Notes: generated by a model not told the origin, from the sequence alone. A stretch of DNA of 64,000 nt from Candidatus Woesearchaeota archaeon (GCA_003599055.1 QZIM01000018.1:1-64000), one strand, 5' to 3'; positions 15,049 to 23,966 are shown, counted from the first letter of the stretch. Numbers and translations are program-made.

Positions 15049-17634
15049 ATGACACCAATAAAGAACGACGCCAAGGAAATCGCAAAAGAATGGGACAAGC
15101 CCCCTTTCGGAAACATCCCCCTTACGGAAAACCAGCGCAAAGTCATCACCGACAAATACCTCCGCGACGACCCCTCCGTTGAACACTGGCTCTGGAACAT
15201 TGCAAAAAACATCGCACTTGCAGAACTCCTCTACCACCCTGAAATTCCCCGCGCGCAAATCCTTGCAGGCGTCCGCCACACCCAGGAATGGGTCGATGTG
15301 GGCGCAGGAGAACAGAGCGAACTTCTCCTCATTCACGCAGGAGCCCGCGGCCACAACGACCAGGACCAAAACCACCACCGGTTCATCCAAAACCTCTACA
15401 AGCTCGTCGAAAACTCACCGCGCGCCCGGGAAATCATGCTCAAGACCGGAACACAATTCTACGATATGCTGGCAAATTTTGACTTTTTGCCCAACAGCCC
15501 GACACTTATGAACGCCGGACGGGAACTCCAGCAGCTCAGCGCGTGCTACGTCCTTCCCATTGAAGACAGCATTGAAGGATGGGGAGACCTTGTCAAGCAC
15601 ACCATGCTCATCCACAAGAGCGGCGGCGGAACCGGCTTTAGCGGCTGCCGCGTACGCCCAAAAGGAGACCGCGTCAAAAGCACCAAAGGAGTCGCATCCG
15701 GCGCGCTCTCGCCGCTTTCCATCATCAACCACGCAACCCAGGAAGTCAAGCAGGGCGGAACGAGGCGCGGCGCGAATATGGGCATTTTGCCCTACTGGCA
15801 CCCCGACGTCATTGAATTCATCAAGTACAAAGCAGAAGAAGGCAAGCTGGAAAACTTCAACATTTCCGTTGCCGTCGACAAAAAATTCATGGAAGCAGCG
15901 CGCAAAGGCGAAGACTACGATATGCTCAACCCGCGGACCAAAGAGCCCGTCGGCAAACAGAACGCGAAAGAAGTCTTCAACATGATTGCGGAATACGCGT
16001 GGAAAACAGGCGACCCCGGAATGATTTGGATTGACCACATCAACGAATCGCTCTCAAACCCAACCCCAAAAATCGGGCAAATTGAAAGCACCAACCCCTG
16101 CGGAGAACAGCCGCTTTTGCCGTACGAGCCGTGCAACCTTGGCTCGATTAACCTCGGCAAATTCGTCGTTATGGGAAAAATCGACTACGCACGCCTTGGA
16201 GAAATCGTCAAGCTGTCCATCCGATTCCTTGACAACGTGATTGACGTCAACAACTATCCTTTGCCGCAAATCGAGCACATCGCAAAAGGAAACCGCAGAA
16301 TCGGCCTTGGCGTTATGGGCTGGGCGGAACTTCTCGCACTCATCGGCGTCCCCTACGACAGCCCCGAAGCGATTGCAAAAGCGGAAGAACTTATGCAGTT
16401 CATCAACGCAAAAGCACTTGAAGCAAGCGAAGAACTCGCACTTGAACGCGGCGTCTTCGCCAACTTCAAAGACAGCATCTTTGATGCAAGCGGACCATAC
16501 CACCGCGAATACGCAAAAGGCCGCCCGCGCAACTGCGCGCGCACAACCATTGCACCAACCGGCACCATCGCCATTTGCGCAGGACTCCAGGGCGGAGGCA
16601 TCGAGCCGTTCTTCAGCATCGCATACACACGCTACAACGCAAAAGCACTCGATATGCTCAAGAAAGGACAAACCCCTGACGAAAAGGACGTGTTCCACGA
16701 AGTCAACCCGATTTTCCTTGCCGTCGCCGAAAAACACAACTATTTCGGCCTGAAACCGCAGGAACTCTGGAAAAAAATTGAAAACAACCACAACTCGGTC
16801 CGCGGCCTTAAGGAAGTCCCCGAAAACCTGCAGCGCGTCTTTGCCACTGCACACGACGTGAACGTTGAATACCACGTCAAACACCAAGCAGCATTCCAAA
16901 AATACACGGACAACGGCGTGTCAAAAACAATTAACATGCCCAACAGCGCAACGGTTGAAGACATCAAAAAGACCTATATGCTGTCCTGGGAACTCGGCTG
17001 CAAAGGAATCACCGTGTACCGCGACGGCTGCAAGAGCCACCAAGTGCTCAACGTCACCAAAAAAGAAGAAAAGGCCAAAGAAAAACCAAAAGCAGACCCT
17101 GCGGAAGGAATCGGCTCGGTTTATTACCAACTCGACACCGGACACGGGCCAATCCACATCCACGTTGACCACCACGACGGAGCAATCCAACGCGTGTTCA
17201 CCTCAATTACCCCCGTTGGGACGGAAATTTCCGGCCTTACCGCAGTTATGGGCATTTTGATTAGCAAATACCTGCAACTCGGCGGCGATGTCAATGAGAT
17301 ACGAAAACACCTCAACAGCATCAAAAGCGACAAGCCGCACGGCTTTGGCCCCAAACGCGTCGAAAGCATCCCGCACGCAGTCAGCGTTGCCCTGTCCAAA
17401 TTCATGGCACAATCAGGCGCACTGCCCGGACAACAGCTTTTGACCCCGCACACGGACAAGCCCACACCGGAAGTCCAGGCACAACTGTCCGTCACGGTCA
17501 AACAACCGGCCCAGGAACAACCGCACGCAGAAGACAACAAGCACTGCCCAAAATGCTTTAGCCCGAACGTTGCAATGCTCAGCGGCTGCTCCGGACCCAC
17601 GTGCTATGAATGCGGGCACTCTGAGTGCAGTTAA
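15049..17634 (+). CDS. nrdJ: adenosylcobalamin-dependent (class II) ribonucleotide reductase
   Basis: The 861 aa enzyme makes deoxynucleotides. Signature segments are FLPNSPTLMNAGR, QLSACYVLP, GGTGFSGCR, STNPCGEQPLLPYEPCNLG (catalytic cysteine and diphosphate-binding region), RTTIAPTGTIAICAG, and the extended C-terminal cysteine segment CPKCFSPNVAMLSGCSGPTCYEC that re-reduces the active site. There is no ATP cone at the N terminus, so allostery may rely on other sites and on NrdR. It uses AdoCbl, supplied by the adenosyltransferase encoded next. Class II enzymes work with or without oxygen. Confidence 0.94.
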   Translation: MTPIKNDAKEIAKEWDKPPFGNIPLTENQRKVITDKYLRDDPSVEHWLWNIAKNIALAELLYHPEIPRAQILAGVRHTQEWVDVGAGEQSELLLIHAGARGHNDQDQNHHRFIQNLYKLVENSPRAREIMLKTGTQFYDMLANFDFLPNSPTLMNAGRELQQLSACYVLPIEDSIEGWGDLVKHTMLIHKSGGGTGFSGCRVRPKGDRVKSTKGVASGALSPLSIINHATQEVKQGGTRRGANMGILPYWHPDVIEFIKYKAEEGKLENFNISVAVDKKFMEAARKGEDYDMLNPRTKEPVGKQNAKEVFNMIAEYAWKTGDPGMIWIDHINESLSNPTPKIGQIESTNPCGEQPLLPYEPCNLGSINLGKFVVMGKIDYARLGEIVKLSIRFLDNVIDVNNYPLPQIEHIAKGNRRIGLGVMGWAELLALIGVPYDSPEAIAKAEELMQFINAKALEASEELALERGVFANFKDSIFDASGPYHREYAKGRPRNCARTTIAPTGTIAICAGLQGGGIEPFFSIAYTRYNAKALDMLKKGQTPDEKDVFHEVNPIFLAVAEKHNYFGLKPQELWKKIENNHNSVRGLKEVPENLQRVFATAHDVNVEYHVKHQAAFQKYTDNGVSKTINMPNSATVEDIKKTYMLSWELGCKGITVYRDGCKSHQVLNVTKKEEKAKEKPKADPAEGIGSVYYQLDTGHGPIHIHVDHHDGAIQRVFTSITPVGTEISGLTAVMGILISKYLQLGGDVNEIRKHLNSIKSDKPHGFGPKRVESIPHAVSVALSKFMAQSGALPGQQLLTPHTDKPTPEVQAQLSVTVKQPAQEQPHAEDNKHCPKCFSPNVAMLSGCSGPTCYECGHSECS

Positions 17635-17637
17635 ACT

Positions 17638-17661
17638 TTCTTTTTGTTTTCTTTTTCTTTA
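17638..17661 (+). terminator. T-rich terminator after nrdJ
   Basis: A stretch dominated by T runs (CTTTCTTTTTGTTTTCTTTTTC) begins 3 nt past the nrdJ stop. This is a typical archaeal intrinsic terminator. Confidence 0.5.
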
Positions 17662-17703
17662 CTGCCGAAATGCATAAATAGACCGAATTTTCCAAAAACA
17701 AAC

Positions 17704-18243
17704 ATGTCCATTTCCACAAAAACAGGTGACAAAGGAGAGACTTCGCTTATCGGCGGGGACCGCGTGCGCAAAAATGACTCGCGCATTGAAGCGTACGGAA
17801 CGGTTGACGAACTCAACGCGCTCCTCGGGGTTTGCCTAAATGTCATTGAAAGCCCGGCGATAAAAAGTGTTATTTCGCAAGTCCAGCACGACCTTTTTAC
17901 GATTGGGGCAGAACTTGCCGCGCTCAACGGAAAAGAAATGACGATGAACCTGCCCAAATTAACAGAAGAACACCTTGCATTCATTGACTCCGCGCTTGAA
18001 ACAACCGAAGGCGCGCTGCCACAACAGCGCAATTTCATCCTGCCAAAAGGAGTCCCGAGCGCTGCGCATTTGCACCTTGCACGCACGGTCTGCCGCAGGG
18101 CAGAGCGAGGCATTGCCGCGTGCGCATCACACAACCCCAACCCAAACATTATGCGCTATCTGAACCGCCTTGGCGATTTGCTCTTCCTCTTCGCACGGCT
18201 CGAAAACAAAGGAAAAGCCCCTGAAGAAGCAGTGCAGTACTAG
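17704..18243 (+). CDS. PduO-type ATP:cob(I)alamin adenosyltransferase
   Basis: From ATG 17704 the product is 179 aa. It matches the PduO/MMAB family: STKTGDKGETSLIGGDRVRKND at the N terminus (ATP-binding), EAYGTVDELNALLG, then LPKGVPSAAHLHLARTVCRRAER (cobalamin-contacting). It makes adenosylcobalamin, the cofactor of the NrdJ encoded immediately upstream. The pairing strongly supports B12 salvage serving the reductase. An upstream in-frame start would add residues with no family match. Confidence 0.93.
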   Translation: MSISTKTGDKGETSLIGGDRVRKNDSRIEAYGTVDELNALLGVCLNVIESPAIKSVISQVQHDLFTIGAELAALNGKEMTMNLPKLTEEHLAFIDSALETTEGALPQQRNFILPKGVPSAAHLHLARTVCRRAERGIAACASHNPNPNIMRYLNRLGDLLFLFARLENKGKAPEEAVQY

Positions 18244-18295
18244 CACAGGACCGCTTGGCGCAAACTTTTTGAACCCCTTCTTTCGTGACACACCC

Positions 18296-18439
18296 GTGGA
18301 CCTTGACAAACAATTCAGCAAAACACTCCTTCAAACCGACTTTGACCCGTGCACGATTTGCGGAATGCCCATGGTCGCAAACAAGTGCAAAATCAATTGC
18401 CTGCACTGCGGCTTTCGACGGGACTGCTCCGACAGTTAG
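18296..18439 (+). CDS. small zinc-ribbon protein
   Basis: A GTG start at 18296 gives a 47 aa protein with CTICGMP and CLHCGFRRDC, a four-cysteine zinc ribbon. A TATA-like CTTTTTGAA lies about 25 nt upstream, consistent with a leaderless mRNA. The function is unknown. A longer frame from 18170 overlaps the adenosyltransferase and looks non-coding there. Confidence 0.55.
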   Translation: MDLDKQFSKTLLQTDFDPCTICGMPMVANKCKINCLHCGFRRDCSDS

Positions 18440-18542
18440 AATCGCTATAAAAAGCCCTATTTAAACCTATAAATAGTTCACCGAAAGCTTTAAATATAAG
18501 TGTCGGGATTTTTCCGGTTCATGACTGACTCAGGTGAAGACG

Positions 18543-18875
18543 ATGATGGGCACTCACCTTCTGGTCAACCTGTATGGGTGCCCTAAAGAGAACCTTGAAC
18601 GGGCAGACACCGTTCTTACCTACCTTAATCAAATAGTCCAAAAAGCAGAACTCACCAAAATCGGCGAAAACGCCCACCAATTCGAGCCGTTCGGCGCAAC
18701 CGCAATCATCCTTCTTGCCGAAAGCCACATCAGCATCCACACGTGGCCCGAGCGCGGAGAAGCAGCAGTTGACATATTTACGTGCGCAGACGAAGCGCGC
18801 AACGAACGCGCATTCCAACACCTCATCGAACTTTTCCAACCGGAACGCTACGACAAGCAAAAGGTGGTCCGATGA
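18543..18875 (+). CDS. speD: S-adenosylmethionine decarboxylase proenzyme
   Basis: The 110 aa proenzyme is a prokaryotic class 1 SpeD. The self-cleavage site is ESHISIHTWPE, where Ser becomes the pyruvoyl group, and CADEARNERAF follows. It supplies decarboxylated SAM to the SpeE encoded next. AGGTGA (18532-18537) precedes ATG 18543. A GTG at 18534 is in frame and would add three residues. A TATA box TTTAAATATA lies near 18490. Confidence 0.94.
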   Translation: MMGTHLLVNLYGCPKENLERADTVLTYLNQIVQKAELTKIGENAHQFEPFGATAIILLAESHISIHTWPERGEAAVDIFTCADEARNERAFQHLIELFQPERYDKQKVVR

Positions 18876-19678
18876 AACAAAACCTCACCTTTGCCACGGT
18901 TGAAATGCCGTCCATCACCCTTGCAGAAAAGAAGACACCCTACCAACACGTCCAAATCGTGCAAACAAAACAATTCGGCAAAATCGCACTCCTTGACCGC
19001 ATCGTCCAATTCTCAGAAAAAGACGAAGGGTTCTACCACGAAAGCTTTGTGCACCCCGGGATGGCACTTCACGAGTCACCGAAAAACGTGCTCATCATCG
19101 GCGGCGGAGACGGCGGAACGCTCCGGGAGGCGCTCAAACACCCCATTGAATCCGCAACCCTTGTTGAAATTGACGGCGAAGCAATGGAACTTATGCGCGC
19201 GCACATCCCTCTTGCGGAAGAAGCATTCACCGACAAGCGCACAACCGTCATCATCGGCGACGGGTTCGCCCACCTTCACGAAACACAAAATACATACGAC
19301 ATTATCCTCCTTGACCTGAGCGACCCGGAAGGCCCTGCGGAAAAATTATACCAGGAAGGATTCTACCAAACCGTCAAAAAAGCACTCGCCCCGGGCGGCA
19401 TCCTCATCAGCCACACGCCCACCGCAGACTATTACGCGCACCAAACACAACCCATCATCCGCGCGCTCAGCAAAACATTTGCCACCGTAACCCCCTACTT
19501 TGAATTCGTCCCCAGCTACTTTTGCAGTATGACCTTTGCCATCGCAAGCGACACCGCGCGCACAAACACGGTTGCGAAAACGCTCACCGAACGAAAAATT
19601 CTCCTCAAGACTTACACCCCCGAACAGCTCCAAAACCTGCTTTTGCCCAGCGCCCATCTCAAGGACATAAAAATTTAA
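18872..19678 (+). CDS. speE: spermidine synthase-like aminopropyltransferase
   Basis: The 268 aa protein has the SpeE fold: VLIIGGGDGGTLREAL (dcSAM site), TLVEIDGEAMEL, and IILLDLSDPEGPAEKLY with the catalytic Asp. It transfers an aminopropyl group to a diamine. The ATG overlaps the speD stop (ATGA), so translation is coupled. Exact amine specificity (putrescine or agmatine) cannot be told. Confidence 0.92.
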   Translation: MKQNLTFATVEMPSITLAEKKTPYQHVQIVQTKQFGKIALLDRIVQFSEKDEGFYHESFVHPGMALHESPKNVLIIGGGDGGTLREALKHPIESATLVEIDGEAMELMRAHIPLAEEAFTDKRTTVIIGDGFAHLHETQNTYDIILLDLSDPEGPAEKLYQEGFYQTVKKALAPGGILISHTPTADYYAHQTQPIIRALSKTFATVTPYFEFVPSYFCSMTFAIASDTARTNTVAKTLTERKILLKTYTPEQLQNLLLPSAHLKDIKI

Positions 19679-19710
19679 ATAGCAGCAAAAGCACAATCCG
19701 GCGGGGTAAA

Positions 19711-20370
19711 ATGGGTGCAATTCATCAGCCTGAAGTCGTCGTTCTCACCTACGAAACACTCTACGAAATTCTCCGCAAGGAAAAAAACCGCGACGAACTC
19801 CAAAAAATCGATTCAAACTTCCTTGCCGATGCCCTCAACTACCTGCGCGAAAAACAACAGGCATACGATGACACCCTTGCCAAAAACGACATCTTCTCGC
19901 AATCCGAACGCGACAAGCTGCACATCCAAATCGCAAACATCAAAAAAATACTGCGCGACCTCTACGATTTGCGCGAGCGCAAAATCATCAATATGGCAAT
20001 CAACAGCTCCCGCATCAAAACCCACATTCTTGACTCCCAACACCTGCTCCCTCCCGAACAAAGCCTCTTTCAGAGCATCCACACCGTCCTTTTGCAGCAC
20101 CGCCAAGGCATCGTGAACCGCATCATCGAAGCGCGCGATGTCGAACTTATGCCGGTCGTCTTACCGCCGCCCGAACTGCACACGCCCGAAACATTTGAAT
20201 CACCCGCAAACACCTCAACCACCAAGCACGTCAAATTCCTCGACACCATCGAGCAGTTCGTCGGCGAAGAACTTGAAATGTACGGGCCTTATGCTGCGAA
20301 TGACGAGGCCGAACTTCCGCGGGAACTTGCCGACGTCCTCATCGGACAGGGGAAAGCTGCCGAACTCTGA
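19711..20370 (+). CDS. archaeal DNA replication factor GINS51
   Basis: From ATG 19711 the product is 219 aa. The start EVVVLTYETLYEILRKEKNRDELQ and the A-domain helices followed by a C-terminal B-domain (ELEMYGPYAANDEAELPRELADVLI) match archaeal Gins51 (Sld5/Psf1 class). It is part of the CMG-like helicase with MCM and the RecJ/GAN nuclease. It sits beside the eL42-eS27-aIF2-alpha cluster, a common archaeal neighbourhood. Confidence 0.82.
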   Translation: MGAIHQPEVVVLTYETLYEILRKEKNRDELQKIDSNFLADALNYLREKQQAYDDTLAKNDIFSQSERDKLHIQIANIKKILRDLYDLRERKIINMAINSSRIKTHILDSQHLLPPEQSLFQSIHTVLLQHRQGIVNRIIEARDVELMPVVLPPPELHTPETFESPANTSTTKHVKFLDTIEQFVGEELEMYGPYAANDEAELPRELADVLIGQGKAAEL

Positions 20371-20383
20371 CCCCAACAGTAAG

Positions 20384-20392
20384 CTTTTTAAA
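20384..20392 (+). promoter_or_regulatory. TATA box of eL42-eS27 operon
   Basis: The CTTTTTAAA box lies 22 nt before the eL42 ATG. Its flanks (AAG before, CCCCTCC after) closely match the eS8 promoter. The mRNA is probably leaderless. Confidence 0.6.
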
Positions 20393-20414
20393 CCCCTCCC
20401 TGTCAGAGCAGCGT

Positions 20415-20732
20415 ATGAAACTTCCCAAGACTCGCAAAAAATACTGTCCTACGTGCAAAAAGCACACCGAACACAAAATCATCGAGGGCAAAAAGAAAGG
20501 CAGAAACGCCACGCACCCGATGAGTTACGGCTCGCAAAAACGCATCCGCCACCGCGGCAAACTCGGCGTCGGCAACCACGGCAAATATTCACGCCCGCCC
20601 ATCAACAAGTGGCGTATGACCGGCCGCAAGACCAGCAAAAAAGTAGACCTGCGCTTTGAATGCAGCACCTGCAAAAAAATGCACGGGAAAGCCGACGGCG
20701 GCTTTCGCGCGCGAAAAGTGGAGTTCAAGTAA
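20415..20732 (+). CDS. rpl44e: 50S ribosomal protein eL42 (L44e)
   Basis: The 105 aa protein has two CxxC pairs (YCPTCKKHTEHK and ECSTCKKMHGK) and a basic central segment with SYGSQKRIRHRGKLGVGNHG, typical of eL42 near the E site. It is the first gene of an operon with eS27. Confidence 0.96.
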   Translation: MKLPKTRKKYCPTCKKHTEHKIIEGKKKGRNATHPMSYGSQKRIRHRGKLGVGNHGKYSRPPINKWRMTGRKTSKKVDLRFECSTCKKMHGKADGGFRARKVEFK

Positions 20733-20734
20733 AA

Positions 20735-20923
20735 ATGAGAAACCGCATGAAAGAAACCGCAAGCAAGTTCGTCAAAATCAGCTGCCCAAAATGCAAAAAT
20801 GAACAACTCGCATTCGGCAAAGTCAGCTCAGTCGTCCTGTGCCTCATCTGCGGCAAAGAACTCGCAGAACCCACAGGCGGCAAAAGCAGAGTCAAGGCAC
20901 GCGTGCTTGAAGTGCTTGACTGA
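20735..20923 (+). CDS. rps27e: 30S ribosomal protein eS27
   Basis: From ATG 20735 the product is a 62 aa zinc-ribbon protein: FVKISCPKCKNEQLAFGKVS, then CLICGKELAEPTGGKS. This is the eS27 pattern. It starts 2 bp after the eL42 stop. Confidence 0.95.
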   Translation: MRNRMKETASKFVKISCPKCKNEQLAFGKVSSVVLCLICGKELAEPTGGKSRVKARVLEVLD

Positions 20924-20924
20924 A

Positions 20925-20943
20925 TTTTTTCCTTCCTCTTTTT
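20925..20943 (+). terminator. T-rich terminator after eS27
   Basis: A run of T with a few C residues directly follows the eS27 stop and precedes the separate aIF2-alpha promoter. Confidence 0.45.
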
Positions 20944-20950
20944 AACACAA

Positions 20951-20960
20951 CTTTTTTAAA
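20951..20960 (+). promoter_or_regulatory. TATA box of aIF2-alpha-Nop10 operon
   Basis: The CTTTTTTAAA box lies 22 nt before the ATG. It has the same box and spacing as the eS8 and eL42 promoters, again pointing to a leaderless mRNA. Confidence 0.58.
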
Positions 20961-20982
20961 CCAACCCTGAAATCTCCGCCGT

Positions 20983-21759
20983 ATGCTCCTCAAAAAACAG
21001 GGCCTTCCGCCCGACGAAGAACTCGTGCTGTGCACGGTGACCGGCATCAACCCGCACTCCGTCTTCTGCACCCTCGACGAATACGGCGGAAGGACCGGAA
21101 TGATACACATTTCCGAAATCGCCCCGGGACGCATCCGCAACATCCGCGAATTCGTCCAGGAAGGCAAAAAAGTTGTCTGCAAAGTCCTTCAGACCAACAA
21201 GGAAAAAGGACACATCGACCTCTCCCTTCGCCGCGTCAACGAGATGCAAAAGCGAAACAAGCTGAACCAGATAAAACAAGAACAGCTTGCGGAAAAAATT
21301 GTTGAGTATGCGGCACGGCAACAGGGCGACTCCGTCCTTTCCGTCTACAACAAGCTGTCCGAGAAAATCCTCCCAAAATACGGCACGCTCTTTGCCGCAT
21401 TCGAACAAGTCAGCCACGATGAGCTCAACTTGGAAACACTTGTTGACAAGAAAATAGCAAAATCACTCACTGATGCAATCAAGGCCAGAATCAAGCCCCC
21501 GAAAGTCAACATCAACGGAAACCTCAAGCTCACCACCTACTCCTCCCGCGGCATTGAAGACATCAAAGAAGCGTTATCATTTGCCGTCAAAGGCGGAATT
21601 GACGTCCACTACCTCGGCGCAGGAACATACCACCTCGCCGTTGAAGCACCAGACTACAAAGAAGCCGAAAAAAAGCTCAAGGCAGGACTTGATGCAGTCA
21701 TCGACTTCTGCGACAAAAAAGACATCCAGCACGAATGGCAGCGTGCGGAAGCCGCGTGA
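20983..21759 (+). CDS. translation initiation factor aIF2 alpha subunit
   Basis: The 258 aa protein has an S1/OB domain (LVLCTVTGINPHSVFCTL...GMIHISEIAPGRIRNIREFV), a helical domain and a C-terminal alpha-beta domain. This is the full layout of aIF2-alpha. It binds aIF2-gamma and helps deliver Met-tRNAi. The Nop10 GTG start overlaps its stop. Confidence 0.95.
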   Translation: MLLKKQGLPPDEELVLCTVTGINPHSVFCTLDEYGGRTGMIHISEIAPGRIRNIREFVQEGKKVVCKVLQTNKEKGHIDLSLRRVNEMQKRNKLNQIKQEQLAEKIVEYAARQQGDSVLSVYNKLSEKILPKYGTLFAAFEQVSHDELNLETLVDKKIAKSLTDAIKARIKPPKVNINGNLKLTTYSSRGIEDIKEALSFAVKGGIDVHYLGAGTYHLAVEAPDYKEAEKKLKAGLDAVIDFCDKKDIQHEWQRAEAA

Positions 21760-21929
21760 ACCATATTCTGAAGTGCCAGGCGTGCGGAAAGCACACGATG
21801 AAAGAGCACTGCTCGTGCGGCGGAATCGCGATAACCACCAAACCTGTCCGTTACACCATTGATGCGACAACCGCAAAGTACCGCGCAATGGCGAAAAAAG
21901 AACACTTGCAAAAGAACGGGCTTCTCTAA
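21756..21929 (+). CDS. nop10: H/ACA RNP protein Nop10
   Basis: A GTG start at 21756 gives a 57 aa protein: ILKCQACGKHTMKEHCSCGG (zinc ribbon), then TKPVRYTIDATTAKYR. This matches Nop10, which holds Cbf5 and L7Ae on guide RNAs for pseudouridylation. The start overlaps the aIF2-alpha stop codon (GTGA), the usual archaeal gene order. Confidence 0.92.
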   Translation: MNHILKCQACGKHTMKEHCSCGGIAITTKPVRYTIDATTAKYRAMAKKEHLQKNGLL

Positions 21930-21976
21930 CACAACCTTTTAATACGCAGCCGTGCTTTATAAACCAAAAAGAGACC

Positions 21977-23239
21977 ATGGCAAAAATACTCTCCGTTCAA
22001 GCACGGCAAATACTTGACTCGCGCGGAAACCCAACGGTTGAGTGCGACATCCTCACTTCCGCAGGGCTTGCGCGCGCGAGCGTTCCCAGCGGGGCAAGCA
22101 CGGGCGCGCACGAAGCTTGGGAACTGCGCGACCACGCAAAACCGTTCTTTGGACAAAGCGTGATGAAAGCGGTTGAAAACATCAACAAAAAAATCGCGCC
22201 AAAAATCAAAGGCAAAAACCCTGCAGACCAACGCGCAATTGATGCCCTGCTGCTTGCGCTTGACGGAACTGAAAACAAGCAGAAACTCGGCGCGAATGCG
22301 CTCCTTGCAGTCAGCCTGGCAAACGCGCGCGCTGCCGCCCAGGCAGCACACATCCCGCTCTACCAGCACATCAAAGATGTCAGCGGAACCAAAAAAATAA
22401 CCCTTCCCATCCCCGCACTCAACATCATCAACGGCGGAAAACACGCAGGCAACACGCTTGACATCCAGGAATATATGATACTGCCAACCGGCGCAAAAAG
22501 TTTTGCACACGCGCTGCAAATGGGCAGCGAAATCTACCACGCGCTCAAACAAAAACTCACCGCTGACTTTGGCAAGATTGCCGTTAACGTCGGCGATGAA
22601 GGCGGATTTGCACCACCCTATACCTGCGTTGAAGAACCACTTGAAGCAATCAGCTCAGTCATTGACAAACTCGGATATTCTAACGAAGTAAAACTTGGCA
22701 TAGACTGCGCGGCAAGCACGTACTGGAAAGGCGGCAAATACTATCTTGAAGGAAAAGGAATGACTGCCGACGAACTTTTGCACTTTTACGAAAACCTTGC
22801 CGAAAACTACCCTCTCATCAGCATCGAAGACCCGTTTATGGAAGACGACTTTGAGCATTTTGCAGAACTTACCCGACACAGCGAACTGCAAGTCGTCGGC
22901 GACGACTTACTCTGCACGAATCCCCGCAGAATCAATGCGGCAATCGCAAAACGCAGCTGCAACGCGCTCCTTTTGAAAGTCAACCAAATCGGAACACTCA
23001 CCGAAGCGCTCCGCGCAGCAGCGCTTGCGCGTGAAAACAAATGGAACATTATGGCCTCGCACCGCTCCGGAGAAACCGAAGACCCATTCATTGCAGACTT
23101 ATCAGTCGGACTTGCCAGCCCGCTCATCAAATCAGGCGCACCCGCACGGGGAGAACGCCTTGCCAAATACAACCAACTCCTTCGCATCGAAGAAGAAACA
23201 AAGGCACCCTATGCAGGAAAACACTTCAGAATACCTTGA
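21977..23239 (+). CDS. eno: enolase
   Basis: The 420 aa glycolytic enzyme interconverts 2-phosphoglycerate and phosphoenolpyruvate. Typical segments are ARQILDSRGNPTVECD, SGASTGAHEAWELRD, ALNIINGGKHAGN, NVGDEGGFAPP, SIEDPF, VGDDL, and the signature LLKVNQIGTLTEA with MASHRSGETED. All catalytic residues appear present. The IMPase-like gene overlaps its 3' end by 29 bp. Confidence 0.97.
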   Translation: MAKILSVQARQILDSRGNPTVECDILTSAGLARASVPSGASTGAHEAWELRDHAKPFFGQSVMKAVENINKKIAPKIKGKNPADQRAIDALLLALDGTENKQKLGANALLAVSLANARAAAQAAHIPLYQHIKDVSGTKKITLPIPALNIINGGKHAGNTLDIQEYMILPTGAKSFAHALQMGSEIYHALKQKLTADFGKIAVNVGDEGGFAPPYTCVEEPLEAISSVIDKLGYSNEVKLGIDCAASTYWKGGKYYLEGKGMTADELLHFYENLAENYPLISIEDPFMEDDFEHFAELTRHSELQVVGDDLLCTNPRRINAAIAKRSCNALLLKVNQIGTLTEALRAAALARENKWNIMASHRSGETEDPFIADLSVGLASPLIKSGAPARGERLAKYNQLLRIEEETKAPYAGKHFRIP

Positions 23240-23966
23240 CCTTGCGCTCACACTCACGCAAAAAAGCAGCAGACTCCTTCTGCGCATGCAGCCACACGCA
23301 AAAATCAACGTTGAAAAAGGCCAGGGCGACTTTGCACTTGACGCGGATATTGCAAGCGAAAAACTCATCGTTTCCGGAATACGAAAAAAATACCCCGCGC
23401 ACGACATCTTAACCGAAGAGTCAAAACACCAACACACTGATTCCGAATACCTCTGGATTATTGACCCTCTTGAAGGAACCCTCAACTACGCACATAAACT
23501 TCCCCTTTGGGCAGTCAATATCGGGCTTTGGAAAGGCGGAAAACCGCTTCTTGGCGTCGTGTACGCGCCGCTCCTGAACGAACTGTATACCGCAGTTTCG
23601 GGAAAAGGCGCGTTCCTGAACGGAAAACCAATCCGCGTCAATACCGACCGCGACCTTCTGCACACCTTTGTCGCAGGCTCAGTCAAGCACCTCGCATCCC
23701 TTAACCTCTCCGGACACGTCCTTCGCTCAATCGGCTGCTGCGCGCTCGAACTTTGCTGGGTTGCACGCGGAATGCTCGGCGCACGCGTTAAGCTCCACGG
23801 CAGCGACCCGTACGGCTACGGCCCCACCGCGTGCATCATTTCGGAAGCCGGCGGCAAACTTACCGACCCGCACGGAAAACCGTGGAAGCTCCGGAGTAAC
23901 GGAGCAGTTGCAAGCAACGGAAAACTGCACAAAAAACTCATCGCGCTTTGCGGTAATACCTCTTAA
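23211..23966 (+). CDS. inositol monophosphatase/fructose-1,6-bisphosphatase family protein
   Basis: The 251 aa product has the IMPase layout: E69/E70 in ILTEESK, the metal motif WIIDPLEGTLNYAHKLP, and a C-terminal DPYGYGPTACIISEAGG. In this family the usual motif is DPLDGT; here the second acid is E88. The usual WDxAA is altered to SDPYGYG. Activity is likely retained since Glu can bind metal, but specificity may differ. In archaea these enzymes often act on fructose-1,6-bisphosphate or inositol phosphate. Confidence 0.8.
   Translation: MQENTSEYLDLALTLTQKSSRLLLRMQPHAKINVEKGQGDFALDADIASEKLIVSGIRKKYPAHDILTEESKHQHTDSEYLWIIDPLEGTLNYAHKLPLWAVNIGLWKGGKPLLGVVYAPLLNELYTAVSGKGAFLNGKPIRVNTDRDLLHTFVAGSVKHLASLNLSGHVLRSIGCCALELCWVARGMLGARVKLHGSDPYGYGPTACIISEAGGKLTDPHGKPWKLRSNGAVASNGKLHKKLIALCGNTS

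Noticed and set aside
18170-18295. A longer start for the small zinc-ribbon gene
   Set aside because: The added residues are low complexity and lie within the adenosyltransferase gene; GTG 18296 has a TATA-like box at the right distance.
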